Origin: an uncultured Actinomycetes bacterium
GTDB lineage: Bacteria > Actinomycetota > Acidimicrobiia > Acidimicrobiales > RAAP-2
DNA length: 64,000 bases
Direction of reading: 5' to 3'
Assembly: GCA_903825305.1 (NCBI GenBank)
Contig: CAIKAC010000023.1
Location: forward strand, 208,464 to 272,463
In this document: piece by piece, positions 28,196-36,974 of the stretch
How the letters are laid out: every line of letters begins with the position of its first letter
Position numbering within the stretch: the stretch's first letter is position 1
The notes under the pieces: generated by a model
Told to the model about the DNA's origin: nothing
Seen by the model: only the letters and a program-made list of their open reading frames with translations
Databases searched by the model: none
Position numbers and translations under genes: made by a program

Positions 28196-29524
28196 TCAGC
28201 GGTCGGCCAACAATTCTCTCAGCGCCAAGCGCGCTGGGGCGACTACATAGAGCGATCCCGTGGCTAACACCAGTCCATCGGCCCCTGCCCGATCCAGGGC
28301 TTCGCGGCTCGCCGAAGGCGCATCGAGTCCAACAAGCGATTCCATACCAAGCGCCGTCACGGCGGCGGCGATCTCTTCTGCCGGCATTGCTCGCGGGGAG
28401 TTTGGCTCAACGATAATGGCGAGGCTGAAACCAATGGCAGCGAGTGGTTCGAGAATCGCACGCGGATCACGTCCCGAGAGCATGCCCACCACCAAGATTT
28501 TTGACCCCTCGACGCTAAAGCCCTCATCGAGCGCTTCAGCCACAACCTTGGCTCCAGCCGGATTGTGCGCCCCATCGACGATGACGAGTGGTGCTCGGCC
28601 GAGGACTTCCAATCGGCCAGGAACGCGCACTTCTGCGAGCCCCGCATCCACAACCTCTTCGCCCAAATTGAAGCCCAAGAATGCATTGGTGGCCGCAATG
28701 GCAATAGCGGCATTTCTCCCCTGATGGGGACCATGAAGAGGCACCATGACATCTGAATAGTGCGCTTCAGAGTCAAAGACATCGACGAGTCGGCCACCGA
28801 TGGCCACCACATTGCGGGTGACGCCATAATCGCGTCCAAATACTTCGACTCGATCCGCGGCTACCCCTCGCGCGATGTCATCGACGATCGCTACGAGCTC
28901 TTCGGTCAGATCCCCCACAATCACCACGGCACCAGGACTAATAATGCCTGCTTTATCACGGGCAATTTCTTCAGTCGTATCGCCGAGTACTTGCATATGA
29001 TCGAGACTCACGGTTGTAATCACCGCGACATCAGCACCAATCACATTGGTTGAATCCCACGTGCCGCCGATACCGACTTCGACTACAGCAACATCAACCG
29101 CCTCGTCAGCAAAGTGAAGCAGTGCCGCCACTGTTAAGAGTTCAAACCTTGTGAGCGGCGTAGGAAACAAGGTTGATGCATCTCGAAGCCTCCCTAATAA
29201 GTCTTGGAGAGTTCGATCGCTGATGAGCTGGCCATTGATTGCGATGCGCTCATTGACGAGGTGGAGATTCGGACTCGTATAGGTGCCGACCCGCAGTCCT
29301 GCTTCGATCAACAAACTCGTGATCATCGCGGTCGTCGAACCCTTACCGTTCGTGCCCGTGATGTGGATGCTGCGAATATCGCGCTGTGGATCACCAAGAA
29401 CGCTCAGCGCCCCGTGCATACCCTCAAGACTGGGCAAGGCGCGTCGCGTCGGCGTCACCCGCTCGTAATCGACATGGCTATCGAGCCACGCCAAAGCATC
29501 GGTCAGGGAAGAAAACTGATTCAA
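28196..29524 (-). CDS. folC: Folylpolyglutamate synthase / dihydrofolate synthase
   Basis: A Mur-ligase-like enzyme that adds glutamate to folates. P-loop I-T-G-T-N-G-K-G-S-T near residue 60, then T-S-P-N-L-H-L-V-N-E-R-I, V-E-V-G-I-G-G-T-W-D-S-T-N, and D-G-A-H-N-P-A-G. No ATG or GTG lies near the expected start: the frame is open back into clpX. TTG at 29524, fourteen bases after the clpX stop, gives 442 residues, the usual FolC length, and is my best start, but no ribosome binding site is seen there. Confidence 0.9.
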   Translation of the reverse strand: MNQFSSLTDALAWLDSHVDYERVTPTRRALPSLEGMHGALSVLGDPQRDIRSIHITGTNGKGSTTAMITSLLIEAGLRVGTYTSPNLHLVNERIAINGQLISDRTLQDLLGRLRDASTLFPTPLTRFELLTVAALLHFADEAVDVAVVEVGIGGTWDSTNVIGADVAVITTVSLDHMQVLGDTTEEIARDKAGIISPGAVVIVGDLTEELVAIVDDIARGVAADRVEVFGRDYGVTRNVVAIGGRLVDVFDSEAHYSDVMVPLHGPHQGRNAAIAIAATNAFLGFNLGEEVVDAGLAEVRVPGRLEVLGRAPLVIVDGAHNPAGAKVVAEALDEGFSVEGSKILVVGMLSGRDPRAILEPLAAIGFSLAIIVEPNSPRAMPAEEIAAAVTALGMESLVGLDAPSASREALDRAGADGLVLATGSLYVVAPARLALRELLADR

Positions 29525-29537
29525 GGTGTTGACAGGG

Positions 29538-30806
29538 TTACGAAGCTTGGCGGCGTGCCCGAGGCGACTTCTTCTTCTCGTGAGGCACGAGCGTCGGGGC
29601 GACGCGGTCACGCACGACTGCTGCATCGATGACCACTTTGGAAATATCATCGCGGCTTGGCAGGTCGTACATCAAATCAAGCAACACTTCTTCAAGGATG
29701 GCTCGCAGGCCTCGAGCACCCGTGCCGCGAAGCAAGGCTTGATCAGCCACGGCCTCAAGAGCGTCAGCCGAGAACTCAAGTTCAACGCCATCGAGCAAAA
29801 AGACGCGCTGGTATTGCTTGATGAGCGCGTTCTTGGGTTCGGTGAGGATTTCAACCAACATCTCTTGATTGAGTGGCGAGACGGCCGATACCACCGGGAG
29901 TCGTCCAATGAATTCTGGGATAAGTCCGAACTTGATGAGGTCTTCGGGCAATACGTTGCGCAGCACGTCTGGATCGTCAGCATCAATGCGGCCAACCTCG
30001 GCACGGAATCCAATCGACTTGCGACCAACGCGCTGCGAGATGACCGAATCAAGACCAGCAAAGGCTCCACCGCAAATGAACAAAATATTGGTGGTATCAA
30101 TCGTCAAGAATTCCTGGTGCGGATGCTTTCTTCCGCCCTGGGGTGGTACTGACGCCGTGGTTCCTTCGAGGATCTTGAGAAGCGCTTGCTGAACGCCTTC
30201 ACCCGAAACATCACGCGTGATGGAGGGGTTTTCAGATTTGCGTGCCACCTTGTCGATTTCGTCGATGTAGATGATGCCCTTTTCAGCGCGAGCAATGTCG
30301 AAATCAGCAGCTTGAATCAGTTTCAGCAAAATATTTTCGACGTCTTCACCCACATAGCCTGCCTCGGTCAACGCGGTCGCATCGGCAATGGCAAATGGCA
30401 CATTCAACATTCGAGCCAAGGTCTGGGCCAACAGAGTTTTGCCACAGCCTGTAGGGCCAAGCAACAAAATGTTTGACTTCGCCAATTCGATACCGTCATC
30501 ACCCTTAGGCGACGCCTCTACGCGCTTGTAGTGGTTGTAAACGGCAACCGAAAGCACTTTCTTTGCGCTCTCTTGACCCACGATGTAGTCGTTGAGGAAA
30601 TCGAAAATTTCTCGAGGCTTGGGAAGATCTTCGAGCGAGAGTTCCGGCGTCTCGGACAACTCCTCAGCGATGATGTCATTGCACAGGTCGATGCATTCAT
30701 CGCAGATGTACACCGAAGGGCCCGCAATTAGCTTCTTCACTTGTTTCTGGGTCTTGTTGCAAAAACTGCACTTCACCAGCTCAACGGACTCGCCGAACTT
30801 TGCCAT
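29538..30806 (-). CDS. clpX: ATP-dependent Clp protease ATP-binding subunit ClpX
   Basis: An AAA+ unfoldase that feeds substrates to ClpP. The 422-residue protein has the zinc-binding domain (Cys13, Cys16, Cys35, Cys38), Walker A G-P-T-G-C-G-K-T at 117-124, Walker [11 protein letters not shown], pore loop G-Y-V-G-E-D-V, and R-G-T-G-A-R-G-L-R near 370. A strong GGGAGGGGGG ribosome binding site precedes ATG 30806. It follows clpP by 64 bases in the tig-clpP-clpX order. Confidence 0.97.
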   Translation of the reverse strand: MAKFGESVELVKCSFCNKTQKQVKKLIAGPSVYICDECIDLCNDIIAEELSETPELSLEDLPKPREIFDFLNDYIVGQESAKKVLSVAVYNHYKRVEASPKGDDGIELAKSNILLLGPTGCGKTLLAQTLARMLNVPFAIADATALTEAGYVGEDVENILLKLIQAADFDIARAEKGIIYIDEIDKVARKSENPSITRDVSGEGVQQALLKILEGTTASVPPQGGRKHPHQEFLTIDTTNILFICGGAFAGLDSVISQRVGRKSIGFRAEVGRIDADDPDVLRNVLPEDLIKFGLIPEFIGRLPVVSAVSPLNQEMLVEILTEPKNALIKQYQRVFLLDGVELEFSADALEAVADQALLRGTGARGLRAILEEVLLDLMYDLPSRDDISKVVIDAAVVRDRVAPTLVPHEKKKSPRARRQAS

Positions 30807-30870
30807 TACGCCCCCCTCCCGTCTCTCAGGTTGGATCTCTCGTGGGTCAAGCCTAGGCCGACCCGACGCT

Positions 30871-31491
30871 CTAGGCGGACATATCCCGGGCGGTGATTAC
30901 TTCATCAACCACGCCATATTCAACAGCCTCCGCGGCGGTCAAAATAAAGTCTCGGTCGGTGTCAGCGGCCACTTTCTCGGCTGTGGTTCCCGTGTCTTGC
31001 GCCAACATTTCGTTGAGCAGATCACGCATCCGGAGAATTTCTTTGGCCTGAATCTCAACGTCTGAGGCCTGACCACCGGCTCCACCCCATGGTTGGTGCA
31101 GCAAAATTCGAGCGTGGGGCAACGCGAAGCGCTTGCCCTTGGTGCCTGCAGCCAACAACACCGCGGCCGCTGATGCAGCCTGGCCAAAGCAGAACGTGGA
31201 TACATCGGGACGGATGAACTTCATGGTGTCGTAAATCGCCATGAGTCCGGTGATGTCTCCACCAGGAGAATTGATGTAGAGGTGAATGTCCTTATCGGGA
31301 TCTTCCGATTCCAAAAACAGCAGCTGGGCGCAAATCAGGTTCGCCACGGTGTCATCCACCGGAGTTCCCAGAAAGACAATCCGCTCCTTGAGGAGTCGCG
31401 AGTACAAGTCGTAGGACCGCTCTCCACGGCTCGAAGACTCAACAACGGTAGGAACGAGATAGTTCTTGGGGCTCAGGTTTTCGTTGATCAT
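30871..31491 (-). CDS. clpP: ATP-dependent Clp protease proteolytic subunit ClpP
   Basis: A 206-residue serine peptidase that forms the proteolytic chamber. The catalytic triad is Ser107 ([12 protein letters not shown]), His132 (R-I-L-L-H-Q-P) and Asp181. The Q-A-A-S-A-A-A form is that of actinobacterial ClpP2. Actinobacteria usually have tandem clpP1-clpP2 here; only one copy is present, so a second, if any, is elsewhere. ATG overlaps the tig stop by four bases (31488-31491). Confidence 0.96.
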   Translation of the reverse strand: MINENLSPKNYLVPTVVESSSRGERSYDLYSRLLKERIVFLGTPVDDTVANLICAQLLFLESEDPDKDIHLYINSPGGDITGLMAIYDTMKFIRPDVSTFCFGQAASAAAVLLAAGTKGKRFALPHARILLHQPWGGAGGQASDVEIQAKEILRMRDLLNEMLAQDTGTTAEKVAADTDRDFILTAAEAVEYGVVDEVITARDMSA

Positions 31492-32819
31492 GATTCCTCC
31501 TCGTCGCCCGCATTGCGCTTGAGCAACTCTCGATCAATGCTCTTGCCCTCTTCGTCTACCACCTCAACGTGCTCGAGCAACCACGCACTCGCCTTGTTCT
31601 TGGCGATTTCAGCTCGAACCGCCACCGTGCGGCCATTCTCGTCAAGTTGTTCACGAAGGCGCTGCGGCGTGGTGGAGAACTGTTCGGCCAACTTCGCAAT
31701 CTCTTCGTCGAGCTCGTCGCTGCTCACCGAGAGGTTCTCTGCGGCAGCCAATGCACGAAGCGCGAGATCAATCTTGACGGCTTGCGCTGACTCTCCCCTG
31801 AGCGATGCCACGAGATCCTCACCGGTTTGGTTGGTGGCCGTCAAGAACTGCTCGATGGTCAACTTCTGGTTTTCCAAGCGGTGGCCGAGATCATGAAGCC
31901 GTTCATTGACTTCGGCATCGACCAAAACATCGGGAACGTCTTCGTCATCCACAAGACCTGCCAAGGCTCCCAAGGCTGATTCTCGCAAGGTGAATTGAGC
32001 TTGCATGATCTTCACGCGACCGAGACGATCCGCAATGTCGTTTCGCAGTGCCTCAACTGTGGTGAACTCAGAGGCTTCAGCGGCCCATTCATCGGTGAGA
32101 TCGGGCAGTACTTTTTCTTGAACCGTCGAAATCTTCACCTCAAAGGTGACCTCAGTGTCGTCTGGCATCTTCGAGGTGACCGATACGTTTTCGCCCGATT
32201 TAAGGCCACGAAGTGCTTCATCGAGTTCTTCAACGATGGTGCCCGAACCCACCTCGTAGAGGTAGTCCGACACATCAGCGACGACGTTACCTTCTGCATC
32301 TTTTCCGACAAGGTCAATCGTCACGACGTCCTTGGCCGCAATGGGGCGAGCAACTTCCGTCAACTCGCCATCATTTTCTCGCAAACGATCGACCTGCGCA
32401 TCGATGTCCGACTCAGCGACCTCGATGGCGGGCACGGTGGCCACGAGGCCTGCGTAGCCAGGAATCGAAACGGTCGGCCGGACCTCCACGATTGCTTCAA
32501 AAGAAACGGGGCCGCTCTCTTCGCCTGCCGTGATGTCAATCTCCGGAGACGCGATTGGGTCGATGTCGGCATCGACAATGGCGCGCGCGTAGAAGGTCGG
32601 TAGCGATTCGCGCAACGCTTCAGAACGAAGGGCACCAGCACCACCCATGCGTGCTTCAAGCACGCGACGTGGTGCTTTCCCGGGTCGGAACCCAGGGATG
32701 CGAGCCGAACGGCTGATCTCCTTTACGACCTCATCGAGGGCCTTGTCGAGTTCGGTCTCATCGACCTCTACCGTCAACTTGACCTTGTTGTCTTCCATGG
32801 ATTCAGCAGTAGCGCGCAT
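31488..32819 (-). CDS. tig: Trigger factor
   Basis: A ribosome-bound chaperone and prolyl isomerase, 443 residues. The N-terminal ribosome-binding signature G-F-R-P-G-K-A-P is near 43-50; an FKBP-type PPIase region follows (about 155-240, [12 protein letters not shown]), and then an acidic, helical C-terminal chaperone domain. The start at 32819 ([15 protein letters not shown]) fits the family better than the internal Met8. It heads the tig-clpP-clpX chain with clpP overlapping its stop. Confidence 0.95.
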   Translation of the reverse strand: MRATAESMEDNKVKLTVEVDETELDKALDEVVKEISRSARIPGFRPGKAPRRVLEARMGGAGALRSEALRESLPTFYARAIVDADIDPIASPEIDITAGEESGPVSFEAIVEVRPTVSIPGYAGLVATVPAIEVAESDIDAQVDRLRENDGELTEVARPIAAKDVVTIDLVGKDAEGNVVADVSDYLYEVGSGTIVEELDEALRGLKSGENVSVTSKMPDDTEVTFEVKISTVQEKVLPDLTDEWAAEASEFTTVEALRNDIADRLGRVKIMQAQFTLRESALGALAGLVDDEDVPDVLVDAEVNERLHDLGHRLENQKLTIEQFLTATNQTGEDLVASLRGESAQAVKIDLALRALAAAENLSVSSDELDEEIAKLAEQFSTTPQRLREQLDENGRTVAVRAEIAKNKASAWLLEHVEVVDEEGKSIDRELLKRNAGDEEES

Positions 32820-32873
32820 AAGAAGGTCAAGTCTACCGGTGTCGCCTCCACCCGGAGTACGGCACCCAAGGCC

Positions 32874-33686
32874 TCATGGGACCACATTGATGGCGTCAAA
32901 AAAGTCCCGCATCACCGCAGCGTCGCCTGAGATCTCCACCCCAGGGCTCCCGAGCGCCACCTCAGTCGAGATGCGGCCACAAAACCTCAAGAGCAAGACC
33001 TGAGCTGGCAGTGAAATGCGCGAGCGGACCGTTCCCTCAGCACCGACGACCCGCCCATCTTGGTTCGCCCACGAGTGTTCTGGCTGCGGCCGGTCGACAA
33101 GGTCAACGATCAGCGATTCACCCGTTTTCAACAGGTTGCTGCGGCCGAGGGCTCCGGGGATGGCCAAGAGTGCTCGCTCAATAGAGACCTGTTCACCAAG
33201 AGCGTCGGGTTCAGGCTCCATCCCGAGCGCGCGCCGAATATCAAGTTCGTGCATGAACGAATCAAAGAGTCGGATCTTCAACATCTCCGCCATAGGCCTC
33301 TCGCCCACAGGCGTCCACGTCAACGACGCGAAGTCTTCTGCTGTCGCAGCATTGAGGCTTCGCAAGCGGCGTTGCGTCACTTCAATGAATTCATCGCGAG
33401 CCTTATCGCCACCTGCTGGGCGACGGCTCAGAATCCACTGCTCATTCCACTCGCCAATGGGATTTTTGACATGAGCCAATGCGCCGACATCGCCCGAGGG
33501 GGGAGTTTCTCCCTCGATTTGTCGCTCGATACCGATGATGTGTACGAGTTGGTCAGCCACATCCCAGCCAGGGCACTCAGTTGGTGTAGCCCATTGCTCC
33601 TTGGAAAGGCCGTGGGTGATGTCAGCCATTGATTTCCATACGCGACCCAGAGCAGCGATCGTCTCGAGAGTAGAGGGCGTTTCCAT
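32874..33686 (-). CDS. Maleylpyruvate isomerase-like / DinB-type protein (TIGR03083 family)
   Basis: About 270 residues. The N-terminal half matches the mycothiol-dependent maleylpyruvate isomerase fold, with the metal-site pattern W-A-T-P-T-E-C-P-G-W-D-V-A-D-Q-L-V-H-I-I-G and F-D-S-F-M-H-E-L-D-I-R-R. The C-terminal part resembles an SCP2-like or MDMPI-C domain. Members use mycothiol or related thiols, but the substrates are mostly unknown. The frame opens at 33704; I prefer ATG at 33686 (METPSTLET). Single gene upstream of tig, not overlapping. Confidence 0.78.
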   Translation of the reverse strand: METPSTLETIAALGRVWKSMADITHGLSKEQWATPTECPGWDVADQLVHIIGIERQIEGETPPSGDVGALAHVKNPIGEWNEQWILSRRPAGGDKARDEFIEVTQRRLRSLNAATAEDFASLTWTPVGERPMAEMLKIRLFDSFMHELDIRRALGMEPEPDALGEQVSIERALLAIPGALGRSNLLKTGESLIVDLVDRPQPEHSWANQDGRVVGAEGTVRSRISLPAQVLLLRFCGRISTEVALGSPGVEISGDAAVMRDFFDAINVVP

Positions 33687-33803
33687 GTATTGGACCCTAC
33701 TCATCCGATGTCTGGACTGTCGAGAGTTCGAGCGGTATCGTCAGACCAATCCCGGACGTCACCGGAGAACCCGGAGTCCGAAGGGATTGCCTAGGGGGGA
33801 ACC

Positions 33804-33956
33804 ATGGCAACGTACAACGGCTACTGCGTTAAGTGTCGCGACAAGCGAGACTTCGACGGCCAAGAGGTGGAGCTGGCCAACGGCCGCCGAGCAGCCCAAG
33901 GGTCGTGTCCGACCTGCGGAACCAAGATGAATCGCATCTTGGGAAAGAAGACCTGA
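33804..33956 (+). CDS. DUF5679-type small zinc-ribbon protein
   Basis: A 50-residue protein starting MATYNGYCVKCRDKRDF. It has two Cys pairs, C-V-K-C and C-P-T-C-G, and N-G-R-R-A-A-Q-G before the second pair, the pattern of the DUF5679 family of actinobacterial zinc ribbons. The family function is not known to me. A strong GGGGGG ribosome binding site lies just before ATG 33804. It sits alone on the plus strand upstream of tRNA-Pro. Confidence 0.85.
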   Translation: MATYNGYCVKCRDKRDFDGQEVELANGRRAAQGSCPTCGTKMNRILGKKT

Positions 33957-34027
33957 GTCAGGCAAATTCTCTTGGTGCGTTCGGGCGGCTAGCCTCTGTT
34001 GGCTGATGTCCAGCAATGGGCAAGCTA

Positions 34028-34104
34028 CGGGGAGTGGCGCAGCTTGGTAGCGCGCCTGCTTTGGGAGCAGGAGGTCGAGGGTTCGAGTCCCTTCTCCCCG
34101 ACCA
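34028..34104 (+). tRNA. tRNA-Pro(TGG)
   Basis: A complete cloverleaf: acceptor CGGGGAG/CTCCCCG, anticodon stem CCTGC/GCAGG with loop TTTGGGA (anticodon TGG at 34062-34064), and T arm with GGTTCGAGTCC. The 3' CCA is encoded (34102-34104). The end lies two bases from the convergent FTR1 stop codon. Confidence 0.96.
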
Positions 34105-34106
34105 GT

Positions 34107-34970
34107 TCAGACTGACGACGGCTGAGGCTTTTTCGCGGCCGGGCGAGCACTCGGTGTGCGAGCAAACAGCGTCAAGGTGACGGCCAAGAATCCCACCCAC
34201 ACGATGGCTTGAAGGACGGTGGGGCTCTGGGCATAGCCAAAGAGCACGTGGAGAATATCGCCAAGCGAGCTGTTTTCGCTGATGATCGAGCCGCTGCGCC
34301 ACAGCGGTTGCATGCCAACGGAGATCCACCCCAGTTGCTGCATGTTTTCAATCGCATCGACAAGCAGACCGGCGGCAAAAATCAAGAGCACGATGCCGAG
34401 CACCAAAAAGAAGCGGCGCAAATTGATTTTTGCACCCAGTTTGAACACCGCATAGGCCAGCACCATGGACACACCAAGACCTGCCACGGCCCCGAGAATC
34501 ATCCAGGGTGAATGTCCTGACACCGGAGACTGTGACGTCGATGCAAACACAATGGCCAACATGAAGATCATGGTTTCAAGACCCTCTCGGCCAACACTCA
34601 AGAATGCGAGCAACGCCATGGCAAAGCGTGATCCGCTCGTTAAGGCCTCCGAACCCTTTTCTTCGAGATCGAGTGAAATGCGTCTGCCATGCGAGCGCAT
34701 CCAAAAGGTCATGTAGGTCAGCGACACGGTGGCCATGAGAAAGGTCACCGTCTCAAAAATCGTTTGGCCCGTGGAGCCGACAAAGCCAGAAACCGTGAGG
34801 TAGATCACGATGCCCACGGCCGTGATCACCGCAATGGCACTGCCCACGCCCACGAAGACGTCTTTGAAGTATTTGCGCTGACCACTTCGATCAAGGAAGC
34901 TCAGGAGTACCGAGACGATCAGTGCTGCTTCGAAGCCTTCACGTAAGAAGATGACGAAGCTCGCGATCAC
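34107..34970 (-). CDS. FTR1-family iron permease (EfeU-like)
   Basis: A membrane permease of about 287 residues and seven hydrophobic helices. It has the two iron-binding REGxE motifs of the family: R-E-G-F-E-A-A-L-I-V in the first helix and G-R-E-G-L-E-T-M-I-F in the fourth. FTR1/EfeU proteins take up ferric/ferrous iron, often with EfeO and EfeB, which are not in this window. The frame is open upstream through the tRNA-Arg region, but GTG at 34970 with AAAGGA before it gives the proper N-terminus. An iron box lies in its promoter, 47-65 bases before the start. Confidence 0.9.
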   Translation of the reverse strand: MIASFVIFLREGFEAALIVSVLLSFLDRSGQRKYFKDVFVGVGSAIAVITAVGIVIYLTVSGFVGSTGQTIFETVTFLMATVSLTYMTFWMRSHGRRISLDLEEKGSEALTSGSRFAMALLAFLSVGREGLETMIFMLAIVFASTSQSPVSGHSPWMILGAVAGLGVSMVLAYAVFKLGAKINLRRFFLVLGIVLLIFAAGLLVDAIENMQQLGWISVGMQPLWRSGSIISENSSLGDILHVLFGYAQSPTVLQAIVWVGFLAVTLTLFARTPSARPAAKKPQPSSV

Positions 34971-35013
34971 CGGCGAATCCTTTCGTGCGCACCAGCATTT
35001 CTGGCACCCAATA

Positions 35014-35043
35014 ATTTTAGGTGACCCTAACTTAATGGTGCAA
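35014..35043 (-). promoter_or_regulatory. FTR1 promoter with a DtxR/IdeR-type iron box
   Basis: On the minus strand TTGCAC (35043-35038), 18 bases, then TAAAAT (35019-35014) form a sigma-70-like promoter. Between and over these elements lies TTAGGTGACCCTAACTTAA (35017-35035, plus-strand reading). It matches 15 of 19 positions of the IdeR consensus TTAGGTTAGGCTAACCTAA. Binding of an iron-loaded repressor here would block the promoter, so iron limitation should induce the permease. Confidence 0.8.
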
Positions 35044-35063
35044 GCGCGTACACCGCGACATCG

Positions 35064-35140
35064 TGGTGCCCCCGGCAGGAGTCGAACCCGCAACCTGGTG
35101 GGTAGAAGCCACCCGCTCTATCCAGTTGAGCTACAGGGGC
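35064..35140 (-). tRNA. tRNA-Arg(TCT)
   Basis: A minus-strand cloverleaf: acceptor GCCCCTG with CGGGGGC (one T-G pair), D arm GCTC/GAGC, anticodon stem GGTGG/CCACC with loop CTTCTAC (anticodon TCT), and T arm GCGGG/CCTGC. The 3' CCA is encoded at 35066-35064. It lies just upstream of the FTR1 promoter. Confidence 0.95.
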
Positions 35141-35220
35141 GCAGCCAACAAGCACCCACGATAGGCCACGAAATCGCGATCACAGCAGTGGTGGTGTCCT
35201 GTGGCAAACTAAAAGGCCTT

Positions 35221-35298
35221 GGTGGGCGTAGCTCAGGTGGTTAGAGCGCCAGGTTGTGGCCCTGGAGGCCGGGGGTTCAAGTCCCCTCGTTCACCCCA
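35221..35298 (+). tRNA. tRNA-His(GTG)
   Basis: A cloverleaf with the extra G at position -1 (35221) facing C73, the identity mark of tRNA-His. Acceptor GTGGGCG/CGTTCAC, anticodon stem CCAGG/CCTGG with loop TTGTGGC (anticodon GTG), and encoded CCA at 35296-35298. Confidence 0.95.
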
Positions 35299-35301
35299 CG
35301 C

Positions 35302-35340
35302 CACCGTGGCCCTCATGGATATTCCATGGGGGCCACGGTG
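35302..35340 (+). terminator. Long hairpin after tRNA-His
   Basis: Bases 35302-35319 pair with 35323-35340 over 18 positions (one G-T pair) around a 3-base TAT loop. It lies three bases after the tRNA CCA and about 30 bases before the aldehyde dehydrogenase start. There is no clear U-run (ACCATTCGTC follows), so it may be a processing or pause structure rather than a full terminator. Confidence 0.6.
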
Positions 35341-35371
35341 ACCATTCGTCTCTAGTTCAGGGGGTGCCGAC

Positions 35372-36787
35372 ATGGAGACTTCGAAGCTCTACATCAACGG
35401 CTCATTTGTTCCTTCCACCGGCACCGATCGCATCGACGTGATTGATTCAGCCACCGAGGAAGTCATGGGATGGATTCCGGCTGGAACCGTGGCCGATGTT
35501 GATCTGGCCGTGAAATCTGCCGCTGATGCGCAACCCGAGTGGGCGGCACTCCCCCAGCACGAGCGTTCTCGCCACCTGATGGCGCTCCATGATGAACTCA
35601 GTAACCAAGCCGAGTTCTTCACCACGCTCATTGCTCGCGAAGTCGGTACGCCCATCAAGTTGGGACAGTTCGTTCAAGTGGGGGTCGCCATCGCGGCCAT
35701 CAAAGATGCGGTTGATGAGTTGGAAGCATTTGCCTGGGAAACCCCCTTGGCGAATTCCACCATTGTCCGCGAGCCCATCGGTGTTGTTGGCGCAATCACG
35801 CCGTGGAATTACCCCCTCTATCAAATCCTTCTCAAGATTGCCCCTGCCATGGCTGTTGGTTGCAGCGTGGTCTTAAAGTCCTCAGAAGTGGCTCCGCTCA
35901 ATGCATTCGTCATCGCAGAAGCGATTGACCGAGTTGGTTTTCCTCCTGGCGTATTCAATCTTGTTACCGGCTTTGGCCCTGTCGTCGGCGAAGCACTCGC
36001 GAGTCATCCCCTCGTTGATGCCATCTCGTTCACCGGCTCTACGCGAGCCGGCAAACGGGTGATGCAACTTGGCGCAGAGACGATCAAGCGGGTCAATCTG
36101 GAACTCGGTGGCAAGTCAGCGTGCGTGATTCTCGATGACGCCACCATGACCAAAGCCGTCAGCAGTGGCGTCAACAATGTGTTGTTGAATTCGGGACAAA
36201 CCTGTGCTGCGTGGACACGGATGATCGTGCCTCGAAGCCGGCTCGCAGAGATTGAGGGCATGGCCGTTGAGGCCATGGCCAAATTTGCTCCGGGCAGTCC
36301 CTTTGCTGATGGCAAAGTCATTGGTCCGCTGGTGTCGGCCGCGCAACGCGACCGCGTTCGCGAATACATCAAGGGCGCTCAGGACGAAGGGGCTCGCCTC
36401 TTGCTTGGGGGTAGCGAACAACCACAAGACCTCGAGTCTGGATATTTTGTTCTGCCCACCATCTTCACCGATGTGACCCCAGACATGACAATTGCGCGCG
36501 AAGAAGTTTTCGGACCGGTCCTTTCCATCATGGCCGTCGACGACGACGACGAGGCAATCGCATTGGCCAATGCAACGCCCTATGGTCTCCATGGCGGCGT
36601 CTGGTCTGAAGATCTTGAGCGCGCCGAGCGCGTTGCTCGAGCCATGAAGACGGGTCAAGTAGACATCAATGGGGGCCGCTTTAATCCCCTCGCCCCCTTT
36701 GGCGGTTACCGCCAAAGCGGCAATGGCCGAGAGCGCGGCCACTACGGCTTAGAAGAATTCTTGGAGATCAAGGCGATACAGCACTAA
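35372..36787 (+). CDS. NAD(P)-dependent aldehyde dehydrogenase
   Basis: A 471-residue ALDH-superfamily enzyme that oxidises aldehydes to acids. Motifs: T-P-W-N-Y-P-L-Y-Q near 145-153, cofactor glycine motif F-T-G-S-T-R-A-G-K, general base Glu in L-E-L-G-G-K-S, nucleophile Cys in N-S-G-Q-T-C-A-A-W, and E-E-V-F-G-P-V-L-S. The substrate is not evident. It stands alone between tRNA-His and tRNA-Lys, with no ribosome binding site better than a weak GGGGG. It could serve the catabolic genes further right, but that is a guess. Confidence 0.9.
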   Translation: METSKLYINGSFVPSTGTDRIDVIDSATEEVMGWIPAGTVADVDLAVKSAADAQPEWAALPQHERSRHLMALHDELSNQAEFFTTLIAREVGTPIKLGQFVQVGVAIAAIKDAVDELEAFAWETPLANSTIVREPIGVVGAITPWNYPLYQILLKIAPAMAVGCSVVLKSSEVAPLNAFVIAEAIDRVGFPPGVFNLVTGFGPVVGEALASHPLVDAISFTGSTRAGKRVMQLGAETIKRVNLELGGKSACVILDDATMTKAVSSGVNNVLLNSGQTCAAWTRMIVPRSRLAEIEGMAVEAMAKFAPGSPFADGKVIGPLVSAAQRDRVREYIKGAQDEGARLLLGGSEQPQDLESGYFVLPTIFTDVTPDMTIAREEVFGPVLSIMAVDDDDEAIALANATPYGLHGGVWSEDLERAERVARAMKTGQVDINGGRFNPLAPFGGYRQSGNGRERGHYGLEEFLEIKAIQH

Positions 36788-36808
36788 AGCCTGCGCTAAA
36801 GTTGCTCC

Positions 36809-36883
36809 GCGCCTCTAGCTCAACGGCAGAGCAACGGACTCTTAATCCGCAGGTTTCGGGTTCGAATCCCGAGGGGCGCACCA
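36809..36883 (+). tRNA. tRNA-Lys(CTT)
   Basis: A cloverleaf: acceptor GCGCCTC/GGGGCGC, D arm GCTC/GAGC, anticodon loop CTCTTAA (anticodon CTT at 36841-36843) on a stem with one end mismatch, and T arm CGGGTTCGAATCCCG. CCA is encoded (36881-36883). Confidence 0.95.
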
Positions 36884-36895
36884 CTGAACCGTGGT

Positions 36896-36933
36896 GCCGA
36901 GGGATTGGGGCACACGTCGCCCCAGTCCTCGGC
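36896..36933 (+). terminator. Hairpin after tRNA-Lys
   Basis: GCCGAGGGATTGGGGC (36896-36911) pairs with GCCCCAGTCCTCGGC (36919-36933) with one bulge and a 7-base loop. It lies 13 bases after the tRNA and about 40 before surE. No U-tract follows, so termination is only probable. Confidence 0.55.
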
Positions 36934-36974
36934 CTCCGGTCAAGACACTCAGTGGCCTGGCTTACATTGGTCAC

